Positions 57,884-64,000 of a stretch of DNA of 64,000 bases are shown here, piece after piece. A program made the translations under genes and the position numbers. The stretch's first letter is position 1, and every line of letters starts with the position of its first letter. The stretch is from Paenibacillus caui (GTDB lineage: Bacteria; Bacillota; Bacilli; Paenibacillales; Paenibacillaceae), in assembly GCF_019904135.1 (NCBI RefSeq), contig NZ_JAIOGQ010000013.1, positions 59,698 through 123,697 on the forward strand, written 5' to 3'. The notes beneath the pieces are model-generated. The model saw nothing but the letters and a program-made list of their open reading frames with translations. It did not search any database and was not told the origin of the DNA.

Positions 57884-60655
57884 ATGGAATCACGCGCATC
57901 CATAACATCGACGGCCGCTGCGGCGGCTTTGACCGCAACAGGGCTTGCAGCCTGCCTGCAGACCGGCTTTTATTTCAGCCGGTCCCTGTATGTGCCGGCG
58001 GGCCTATGGCTTGGGGCAGGGGCGCTGCTTCTGCTGCGCCGCGCCTGCGCAGGCCGCCGCATGGCGGCTGCGGCGGGGAGCGCCAAAGGCGCAGGGGGGC
58101 GACGCTACGCGGCGCGCACGGCGCTTGCAGCGGGGGAGACCAAAGCCGCGAGGGGACGGCCGCACGCGGCAGGCACGGCGCTTGCAGCGGGGCCGGCGCT
58201 ACTCGCCGCGCTGTATGCGGCACGGCTGGCGGCCGGGCCGCTGTCTGCGCAGGCCACCGCGGACGCGCTGCTGCGCTGGAGCTGGCTCGCCGCCATGGCA
58301 GCGGCGCTGGGATGTGCCGCCGCTCATCCTCGCGGCCGTGCGCTGCTGCGCGCAGGCTGGGGCCTGATGGGCCTGCTGCTGGCGGCGTCGGCGCTGGCGG
58401 CCTTGTACGGCCTGCTGCCGCTTCCCTTTGCCGTGCTGCGCACCGCCGACAGCGGCATAGCCGCCTCCGGCGCCCGGCTCGGCGGGCTGCTGCAGTACCC
58501 CAACACCTTCGGCGCCGTCATGGCCGCCTTTGTGCTGCAGCAGCTTCTCCGCCTCGCCGGGCTGCCTGCCACCGCGCCGCTATGGCAGCGGCTTGCGGCG
58601 GCCTTGCCGGCGCTGCCCTACGCGCTCTGCCTGCTGCTGAGCGAGTCGCGCGGCTCGTGGCTCGCCGCGGCCGCCGCATGGGCCCTCGCGGCGCTGCTGG
58701 CCTGCGGGGAAACGCGCCGCCGGCTGTGCGCGGCGAGCGGCCTGTTTCTGGCCGGCGGCGTCCTGCTGTACCGCCGCCTCATGCAGGCGGAGCTTGCGCC
58801 CGCGCCATGGCTGGGGCTGGCGGAGCTCGCCGCCGTGTGGGGCCTGGCGCTGCTGCTGGCGCTACCGCTTTGCCAGCTGGCCGGGCGGGGGCCGCGGCCT
58901 ACGGGCCCTGGCCGCTCGCTCCTCGCGGCCCTCGGTGGCTTAGGCCCGCTTGTCTTCGCTGCGGGCTGCACCGCCGCGGCTTGCCTTATGCCTTTGGGCG
59001 GCAGCGAAGCGGCGGGCGGACTGCGAACAAGCTTGTCCACCCTGGGGGCCAGACAACTGATGTACCGCGACGGCTGGGAGCTGTTCAAGGAGGCCCCTTG
59101 GCTGGGACAGGGCGGGGAGACATGGCGCTCGGCTTACCGGAGTGTGCAGAGGGAGCCTTATGTCGGAGCGGTTATGCACAGCGGCTGGATGGATATTTTA
59201 CTGAACCTGGGAACCATTGGACTGGTTATAACGCTTCTCTGGCTGGGACTATGCGGGTGGAACATGCTGCGAAATAGGAGCGAATGGCTTGCGCCCTTTG
59301 TCGTCCTGCTGTTTCACGCGTCGGTCGATTTGGATATGGCCTTTGGGCTGTACTGGCTTTTGCTGCTTTGGGCTGCCGCTCTGGGCCTTGTACATGTAGT
59401 GCCGGGCAGTGACCGTCAGAGCGCCGCTTGGCTGGGGGCTCGACTGGCCTCGCAGGGCCGCTTGCGCCGCAGGCTCCCGCAGCTGTCTGTCTGGCAGCCA
59501 CTTGACTTGCTGTCTCCTGCCATGCCATCGCTAGATGTGCCACCGTCTGACCCGCTGTCGCCAGACGTGCCGTCGCTTGCACCATCTAACGTACTGCCGC
59601 CTAACGATCTGTCGCGAAATGAGCCGTCGGCTGCCGAGGTTTCACATGAAGGGCTTCCCTCTGGCGAGCTGTCGCCAGATACGCTGGCACCAGTCATGCC
59701 GCCGCTTAACATATCGCGTGACGCACTACGGCCTGCCGTGCTGCCGTCTAACCCGCTGTCGCTTGACGCTCTGCCCCCTGGCATGCAACCGCCAGCCGCG
59801 CCGCGTGACGCACTGCCACTTGGCGTTCAGCCGCCTAACATACCACCGCCAGCCGCACTGCCGCCAGCAGCGCTATCATCCCGCCGGCACCCCCGGCCAC
59901 ACTTTCGGCCGGGGCCGTTTTCCGCCGCAGGCAGAGCGCTGCGAAAGCCGGCAGTCTGCGTGCCGGGGCCGGCACGGCTCCGCCTGCCGACCCGCCTGCT
60001 TGCGGCGGTCATGGCCGCGGCTCTGGCCGTCATGAGCTTCGGCAGCTGGCAGATGCACCGGGCCGACCGGCTTTACCGCAGCGCGCTTCGCGCCGCCGAA
60101 GAGCCGTCTGCGGTGCATCGCCTCGAGAAGGCACTGGCGCTGAATCCGCTGCAGCCGGACATCAGGGAAGCGCTCGCCGAGAGGCTCGGTACGGATCGTT
60201 CCGTGCCGCTTCTGCGGCAGGGGATCCGCTACAATCCCAAGCGGCCCGAGCTCTATTGGCTTCTTGCGGACGCTTACGCAGCCCGGGGAGACAGGCGGGC
60301 AGCGGCTCTGTGGACTGAAGCTGCGCTGCTTGACCCTTTTGATCCCGTCAAGCAGACCGGGGCGCTGCGCGGTCTGACCGCTTTGACTGAGCTGAAGCGG
60401 GCTCATGGAAAAGGGCAAGAGGCGCGCAAGCTAGCCAAAGCCGGAATGGATTTGTACGGTCGTTACGCCGGACTCTATGCCAGTGTGCAGCGGCTGCAGG
60501 AGCTTCGGAACGACCGTGGTTTCAGGCTGACCGAAACTGCGCAGGAGCTGGCAAGAACGCTGGCTGTATACGCTGGCGAAGAAGAATCCGCTTTTAGCCG
60601 TCTTGCTTCCAATCGCCCAGATTTCAATCGCCGCTCCCGGCCACTGCCGCTTTAG
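57884..60655 (+). CDS. O-antigen ligase/polymerase-like membrane protein with low-complexity insert and TPR tail
   Basis: About 923 residues. Roughly a dozen hydrophobic helices span residues 1-520, with the O-antigen-ligase-like segment (LGQGGETWRSAYRSVQREPY, VMHSGWMDILLNLGTIGLV, LFHASVDLDMAFGLYW). From about 535 to 675 there is a proline/serine/leucine low-complexity cytosolic stretch, then a helix (LLAAVMAAALAVMSFGSW) and TPR-like repeats (LEKALALNPLQPDIREAL, YNPKRPELYWLLADAYAARG). It likely joins glycan chains to a carrier. The gene is extremely GC-rich, far above its neighbours, and its N terminus is rich in Ala/Arg. ATG 57884 follows a GGGGAAG site. Confidence 0.75.
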   Translation: MESRASITSTAAAAALTATGLAACLQTGFYFSRSLYVPAGLWLGAGALLLLRRACAGRRMAAAAGSAKGAGGRRYAARTALAAGETKAARGRPHAAGTALAAGPALLAALYAARLAAGPLSAQATADALLRWSWLAAMAAALGCAAAHPRGRALLRAGWGLMGLLLAASALAALYGLLPLPFAVLRTADSGIAASGARLGGLLQYPNTFGAVMAAFVLQQLLRLAGLPATAPLWQRLAAALPALPYALCLLLSESRGSWLAAAAAWALAALLACGETRRRLCAASGLFLAGGVLLYRRLMQAELAPAPWLGLAELAAVWGLALLLALPLCQLAGRGPRPTGPGRSLLAALGGLGPLVFAAGCTAAACLMPLGGSEAAGGLRTSLSTLGARQLMYRDGWELFKEAPWLGQGGETWRSAYRSVQREPYVGAVMHSGWMDILLNLGTIGLVITLLWLGLCGWNMLRNRSEWLAPFVVLLFHASVDLDMAFGLYWLLLLWAAALGLVHVVPGSDRQSAAWLGARLASQGRLRRRLPQLSVWQPLDLLSPAMPSLDVPPSDPLSPDVPSLAPSNVLPPNDLSRNEPSAAEVSHEGLPSGELSPDTLAPVMPPLNISRDALRPAVLPSNPLSLDALPPGMQPPAAPRDALPLGVQPPNIPPPAALPPAALSSRRHPRPHFRPGPFSAAGRALRKPAVCVPGPARLRLPTRLLAAVMAAALAVMSFGSWQMHRADRLYRSALRAAEEPSAVHRLEKALALNPLQPDIREALAERLGTDRSVPLLRQGIRYNPKRPELYWLLADAYAARGDRRAAALWTEAALLDPFDPVKQTGALRGLTALTELKRAHGKGQEARKLAKAGMDLYGRYAGLYASVQRLQELRNDRGFRLTETAQELARTLAVYAGEEESAFSRLASNRPDFNRRSRPLPL

Positions 60656-60966
60656 GACCCGCAGAAAGCGGCGCGAAACGCGCGCTGAAGCTTGCCCGGG
60701 TCCACTTCCCAAAGGGCCGCCAATTCTTCGCTTACCGCTTCGTCCCACCAGTCGGCCAGGACCTTTCGGTTTTGCATGTTGTCGGCGATCCAGAGCAGAT
60801 TGCCGATCACTTTTTTGTAATACAGCTCTTCTCCTGCGGCAATCTTGTCTTCCGGAATGTATACATTCATTCTTTTGATGGTCCGGTACAATTCTTTGCT
60901 GCAGCTCCTGCGAATTTTGCGCGGCGTGGGAAGGTGGCTTTGATGCTTCGGCGCCTGAAAGGGCAT
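60652..60966 (-). CDS. Conserved hypothetical protein
   Basis: 104 residues, helical, soluble: KIRRSCSKELYRTIKRMNVY, then GEELYYKKVIGNLLWIADNM, then WDEAVSEELAALWEVDPGKL. I do not recognise a characterised family. ATG 60966 has an AAAGGAG site 8 nt upstream; GTG 60975 is too close to it. Its stop overlaps the stop of the convergent gene by 3 bp, so the two genes share almost no intergenic space and no terminator lies between them. Confidence 0.6.
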   Translation of the reverse strand: MPFQAPKHQSHLPTPRKIRRSCSKELYRTIKRMNVYIPEDKIAAGEELYYKKVIGNLLWIADNMQNRKVLADWWDEAVSEELAALWEVDPGKLQRAFRAAFCGS

Positions 60967-61124
60967 GCCGATCACTCCTTTCTTCTACCACAGCATATGC
61001 TCGTGCCTGAAGGTCGGTAACTGGTGCTCCATATCAAAGTAGAATGCATGTCCTCTCCTATGCTAGAATAGACTGGAGAATCTGAAGCTAATAGAATTTT
61101 CCTTGGGAGAGAGAGGGCCGTCTT

Positions 61125-61739
61125 GTGCACATCTTATCGGAAATTATTGACAAACTGCTGCTGTGGATTGAAGAGCTGGGGTATTTCGGGATTATGATCG
61201 GGCTCATGATCGAAATTATCCCGAGTGAAATTGTACTGGCCTACGGCGGATATCTGGTTTACCAGGGACACATTAATTTTATCGGGGCAGTACTTTTCGG
61301 CACGGTTGGCGGTGTGCTGGCGCAGCTGTTCATTTACTGGATTGGACGATATGGAGGAAGACCGATTCTGGAGAGGTACGGGAAATATATATTTATACAT
61401 AAAAAACATATTGATGTCGCTGAATCGTGGTTTCTGAAGTACGGTACAGGCGTCATTTTTTCAGCCCGTTTCATTCCCGTTGCCCGTCACGCCATTTCCA
61501 TTCCGGCCGGGATGGCGAAGATGAAGGTCGGCAAGTTCCTGCTGCTGACGACTTTGGCTGTACTTCCCTGGTCGATCCTGTTTATTGCCCTGGGCAGGGT
61601 GCTCGGCGAGCAATGGGAGAATATCGATGAGAAGGCCGCGCCTTACATCATGCCGATTTTGCTGAGCGCGGTTGCGCTTTTGATCGTATATTTTTTAATC
61701 AAATGGATGATATCCGGCAAGAAGAAAGGGGACGCTTGA
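61125..61739 (+). CDS. DedA family membrane protein
   Basis: 204 residues with four to five membrane helices and the family signatures IEIIPSEIVLAYGGYLVYQG and SARFIPVARHAISIPAGMAK. DedA/SNARE-associated-type proteins serve as lipid flippases or transporters in the membrane. Start codon GTG 61125 is preceded by GGGAGAGAGAGGG. The next gene starts 2 nt after its stop, giving a three-gene operon with a thioredoxin-like protein and a hydrolase. Confidence 0.9.
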   Translation: MHILSEIIDKLLLWIEELGYFGIMIGLMIEIIPSEIVLAYGGYLVYQGHINFIGAVLFGTVGGVLAQLFIYWIGRYGGRPILERYGKYIFIHKKHIDVAESWFLKYGTGVIFSARFIPVARHAISIPAGMAKMKVGKFLLLTTLAVLPWSILFIALGRVLGEQWENIDEKAAPYIMPILLSAVALLIVYFLIKWMISGKKKGDA

Positions 61740-61740
61740 T

Positions 61741-62313
61741 ATGAGCAAGAAGACCAATGTTTCCGGTAAATTCGGCAAAGGCTTGAAGCCTGCGGAATTT
61801 ATGAACACCATGACAAAGAACAAAGAAACGTTCCGGGAATGGTACGACCGTTTTGAGTGGCCGAATGACAGCGACCGCGAGTTTTTTGAAAGCCTGAATC
61901 ACCGCGACGATCTTCGCGTATTGATTCTGGCGGCGGACTGGTGCGGCGATGTAGTCCGCAATGTACCCGTCGTATTCCGGGCGCTTGAAATTTCCGGCAT
62001 CCCGATGGAGGTGCTGATTCTGGAAGAGAATCAGGATACGATGGATCATTTTCTGACGATGGGCGGAAGATCCGTGCCGATCGTGATCGTGGCCGATACG
62101 GGCGGCGCGGTGCTGGGACATTGGGGCCCCCGCCCGAAGCATGTACAGGCGATCATGACCAAATTCAAGCAGGAGAACCCGGACCGGGAAGCTCCGGATT
62201 ATGAAGCGAAAATCGCCGCTAGCCGGCAGGAAATGATGCGTGCTTACGGAGAAGGAACGGAAGTTCATGCGGTGATCGTAGCCGAGCTGCGCGAGCTTCT
62301 TTCGGGGGTGTAA
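61741..62313 (+). CDS. Thioredoxin-family protein with a WCGD active site
   Basis: 190 residues. The thioredoxin fold shows VLILAADWCGDVVRN at the active-site position and the cis-Pro loop GGRSVPIVIV. The usual WCGPC has become WCGDV: the second cysteine is missing, so the protein cannot form the standard intramolecular disulfide. This variant is found in a family of Paenibacillus/Bacillus 'thioredoxin family proteins' of unknown role. Coupled to the DedA gene and followed 4 nt later by the MBL hydrolase. Confidence 0.8.
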   Translation: MSKKTNVSGKFGKGLKPAEFMNTMTKNKETFREWYDRFEWPNDSDREFFESLNHRDDLRVLILAADWCGDVVRNVPVVFRALEISGIPMEVLILEENQDTMDHFLTMGGRSVPIVIVADTGGAVLGHWGPRPKHVQAIMTKFKQENPDREAPDYEAKIAASRQEMMRAYGEGTEVHAVIVAELRELLSGV

Positions 62314-62317
62314 GCGG

Positions 62318-62947
62318 GTGCTGAAGATTGAATCCTTTTCCTTGGGTCCGCTGCAGACAAACGCCTATCTTCTTCAGGGAGAAGAGGAAGGGAAAGCCGT
62401 AATCATTGATCCGGGCATGAACCCGGCCCCGTTGATCCGCCGGATCGAGCATTTGGACATCGAGGCGATTTTGCTGACGCATGCCCATTTTGACCATATC
62501 GGCGGTGTTGAAGAGATTCGCAAAGCCAAGGGCTGTCCCGTTTATCTGCATTCGCTTGAAGCCGGGTGGCTCACTTCTCCGAAACTGAACGGATCGCTGC
62601 TTTGGCCGCAGGTTTCCGGACCTATTGCGACAGATGAGGCGGAATACGATCTCGCGGAAGGGCAGACCTTGTCTTTTATCGGCGAAACGTTCAAGGTGTA
62701 TCATACCCCCGGCCACTCGCCGGGCAGTGTAAGCTTTTTGTGCGGCAAGCATTTATTCTCGGGAGACGTTCTGTTCCGGGCTGGAGTTGGCCGAACCGAT
62801 CTGCCGGGCGGACGCGAGAATGATCTGATTGATTCGATTCGGCTCAAGCTGTACCGTTTTGAAGACGATGTGACCGTATACCCCGGACACGGACCGAGAA
62901 CGACGGTAGGCTATGAGCGAACGCATAATCCGTATGTCCCCGAATAG
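62318..62947 (+). CDS. MBL-fold hydrolase, glyoxalase II-like (YqgX-type)
   Basis: 209 residues with zinc ligands in LTHAHFDHIGG, HTPGHSPGSV, SGDVLF and a final PGHGPRTTVGYERTHNPYV. The length and C-terminal HNPYV-type ending are typical of the YqgX/GloB-like branch, which hydrolyses thioesters such as S-lactoyl or bacillithiol conjugates in Bacillus. GTG 62318 follows a GGGGGTG-like site. It is the last gene of the DedA operon. Confidence 0.88.
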   Translation: MLKIESFSLGPLQTNAYLLQGEEEGKAVIIDPGMNPAPLIRRIEHLDIEAILLTHAHFDHIGGVEEIRKAKGCPVYLHSLEAGWLTSPKLNGSLLWPQVSGPIATDEAEYDLAEGQTLSFIGETFKVYHTPGHSPGSVSFLCGKHLFSGDVLFRAGVGRTDLPGGRENDLIDSIRLKLYRFEDDVTVYPGHGPRTTVGYERTHNPYVPE

Positions 62948-63047
62948 AAAATAGGCCTTGCCTAGCGAAAAACGTCAAAATTAGATAGACAGGGACGACA
63001 TCATTTGCTAGGATAATAAGTAATAGAATTTGTTTTATAACGCGAAG

Positions 63048-63080
63048 CACGCAAGCTGTCGGAATTACTCCCGGTTTGCG
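63048..63080 (+). terminator. Putative terminator
   Basis: ACGCAA (63048-63053) pairs with TTGCGT (63075-63080) over an inner CGG/CCG arm, followed by TCTTTTTTT. Confidence 0.5.
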
Positions 63081-63163
63081 TTCTTTTTTTGTCTTTTTTT
63101 GCTGCATCCATTTATTTGAGGCAGTGGCGCAGGTTGCCGATTCTGGAGGGGACAATCGTTAAG

Positions 63164-63367
63164 ATGAATACGTTCGACGGTTTTGAGTGGTATCAACCGC
63201 ATAGGGGACATAGGCAATCCAATCATTTTGGCATCAAGGGGAACACCCGCCTGGAGTACGGAGACCGCAAGGAATCCAACGCATTTTGGCGGCATATCAT
63301 GCTCAGAGAGAGCGGAATTTCCCAGCCTTGGTATGAGCGGCTCCGGCAAAGAAGGGGCAAATACTGA
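63164..63367 (+). CDS. Small hypothetical protein
   Basis: 67 residues, polar and rich in His, Arg and Trp (MNTFDGFEWYQPHRGHRQSN, GISQPWYERLRQRRGKY). No membrane segment or recognised domain. GGAGGGG lies about 12 nt upstream of ATG 63164. The reading frame extends upstream to 63089 without a better start. Confidence 0.4.
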   Translation: MNTFDGFEWYQPHRGHRQSNHFGIKGNTRLEYGDRKESNAFWRHIMLRESGISQPWYERLRQRRGKY

Positions 63368-63425
63368 AGCGTCGGTTTATGCCGGGCAGGCTAGATCCCG
63401 CATGAGCCATTTACAGATTTTCCGA

Positions 63426-63536
63426 ACGGGGAAGCCCACTACGGTGCGATAGCACCCCCTTTAGGGGTGGGATGATAGTGAGGTCGGATACGAGTGCCAC
63501 TAAAAACTGAAAGGTTTGTGGCGCTTCAAGTATCCG
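63426..63536 (+). other. Structured non-coding segment, possibly a decayed element end
   Basis: In sequence: GTGC-gata-GCAC (63444-63455), CACCCC/GGGGTG (63453-63469), then a long hairpin with outer CGGATAC/GTATCCG (63485-63491 and 63530-63536) and inner GAGTGCCAC/GTGGCGCTT. It lies 66 bp before the tnpA-like pseudogene. It could be the left end of that element or a remnant omega-RNA from another. Confidence 0.4.
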
Positions 63537-63601
63537 AAAATTTCACTCTTTTTTATTGCATGTCCGTTTCAGTTTATAAATAAAATGGATACAATGTGTA
63601 T

Positions 63602-63924
63602 ATGAACGAATATAGAAGAACAAACACAACCGTATCATTAATCAACTATCATTTCGTTTTTTGTCCCCGGTATAGAAGAAAAATATTCCTTCGTACTGAT
63701 GTAGAGGAACGCTTTAAACAGTTGGTACAAGAAATATGCGAAGAATTGAAAATTGTCATTGTTGCTTTAGAGTGTGACAAAGTTCTAAAAAGTTAAGAGA
63801 GGAATTTCCTCATCTAGGGCATTTGCCGAGCCTATGGACACGTTCCTATTTCGTATCTACCGCAGGGACGTACCCGAGCGCAACGATTAAGCGTTATGTT
63901 GAACAACAAAAAACAAGGGGGTGA
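63602..63924 (+). pseudogene. tnpA (IS200/IS605 Y1 transposase), internal deletion and frameshift
   Basis: The first part reads NEYRRTNTTVSLINYHFVFC followed by PRYRRKIF and VIVALECDK, typical of TnpA. At about 63780 the frame changes and resumes, after a missing block, with SKKLREEFPHLGHLPSLWTR and the tyrosine-containing TIKRYVEQQ. The lost block would have held the DHVH (HUH) metal-binding motif, so it cannot cut DNA. The ATG at 63602 has only a weak ribosome site. Confidence 0.85.
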
Positions 63925-63955
63925 ATCGATTGATATTTGCCGAAAGGAGACTGAA

Positions 63956-64000
63956 ATGTCACAAACGATAACGGTTAAAATCAAACTGCTTCCAACGAAA
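63956..64000 (+). CDS. Start of a tnpB gene (truncated by window end)
   Basis: ATG 63956 behind GAAAGGAGA opens SQTITVKIKLLPTK, the conserved TnpB N terminus. It lies 31 bp after the tnpA stop; the rest continues outside the window. Confidence 0.75.
   Translation, partial: MSQTITVKIKLLPTK

Larger units (their letters stand above)
63602..64000 (+). mobile_element. IS200/IS605-family element (partial; cut by window end)
   Basis: A decayed Y1 (HUH) transposase gene is followed by the start of a tnpB gene in the usual tandem order. The right end is outside the window. Confidence 0.8.

Noticed and set aside
57799..59277. A 492-codon open frame on the + strand in another phase of the O-antigen-ligase-like gene
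   Set aside because: It arises from the extreme GC content (few stops). The composition is Arg/Ala/Gly-rich with no domain, whereas the chosen phase has membrane helices and family motifs.
1..64000. CRISPR arrays, rRNA or tRNA genes
   Set aside because: No regularly spaced repeats, rRNA-like tracts or tRNA T-arm consensus in a cloverleaf context were found; a GGTTCGAAT at about 23235 is only part of a promoter.

Overview
The window looks like chromosome from a Gram-positive, endospore-forming member of the Paenibacillaceae, most likely Paenibacillus or a close relative. The reasons are the YyaC-type spore protein, the sigma-B partner-switching module (rsbV-rsbW-sigB), the Bacillus-like SD sequences (AGGAGG), sigma-A promoters, and small Firmicute families such as DUF1128, DUF948/YtxG, YtxH, DUF2935 and CvfC. 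Most of the window has moderately high GC. There are two clear departures: an AT-rich island at about 40.9-52.7 kb and an extremely GC-rich gene at 57.9-60.7 kb. I see no rRNA, tRNA or CRISPR array.

Layout. 0-4.1 kb: a diguanylate cyclase gene broken by a frameshift, a solitary PemK/MazF-like toxin gene and a stand-alone TnpB (IS200/IS605-type) element. 4.2-9.2 kb: peptide deformylase, then on the minus strand an ABC transporter plus two-component system (ATPase, permease, DesK/YvfT-like kinase, NarL-family regulator), then deoC. 9.3-15.5 kb: a compact run of ABC transporter genes around an ECF sigma factor and a membrane protein. 15.5-24.9 kb: a metY remnant, a P1B heavy-metal ATPase behind a Fur/PerR-like box, thioredoxin reductase plus a glutaredoxin-like protein, a secreted transglutaminase-like protein, CvfC, a metallo-beta-lactamase-fold hydrolase and an ABC-F ATPase. 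25-26.7 kb: an intact-looking IS3-family (IS150-group) element inserted in the loop of the ABC-F gene's transcription terminator. 26.8-30.4 kb: small stress or envelope genes and an NlpC/P60 remnant.

30.6-39.8 kb is a large general-stress signalling cluster: REC-PP2C phosphatase, a 1225-residue hybrid kinase with three receiver domains, CheR, a REC-kinase-REC hybrid, then RsbV, RsbW and a SigB-like sigma factor. Sequences resembling sigma-B promoters precede rsbV and the upstream DUF948 gene, and general-stress-type genes (DUF948, DUF5665, YtxH) flank the cluster. The expected flow is kinases and REC domains -> PP2C phosphatase -> RsbV dephosphorylation -> RsbW sequestration -> SigB release.

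40.9-52.7 kb is an AT-rich accessory island. It holds two tandem secreted 'mini-YD-repeat plus Ig-like' proteins, a WapA-like secreted RHS/YD-repeat protein of about 1957 residues ending in a predicted PD-(D/E)XK nuclease toxin domain, and a cytosolic beta-propeller protein translationally coupled behind it (candidate immunity protein). It also holds a second small orphan protein, an XRE regulator and decayed transposase fragments. This is the most likely novel system in the window.

52.9-63 kb returns to core-like genes: DUF1128, YyaC, an alpha/beta hydrolase, a DUF6483-like protein, a PhzF-family enzyme, a methyltransferase, a very GC-rich O-antigen-ligase-like membrane protein with a low-complexity insert, and a DedA - thioredoxin-like - glyoxalase-II-like operon. 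The window ends inside an IS200/IS605 element whose tnpA has lost its HUH motif while tnpB begins intact.
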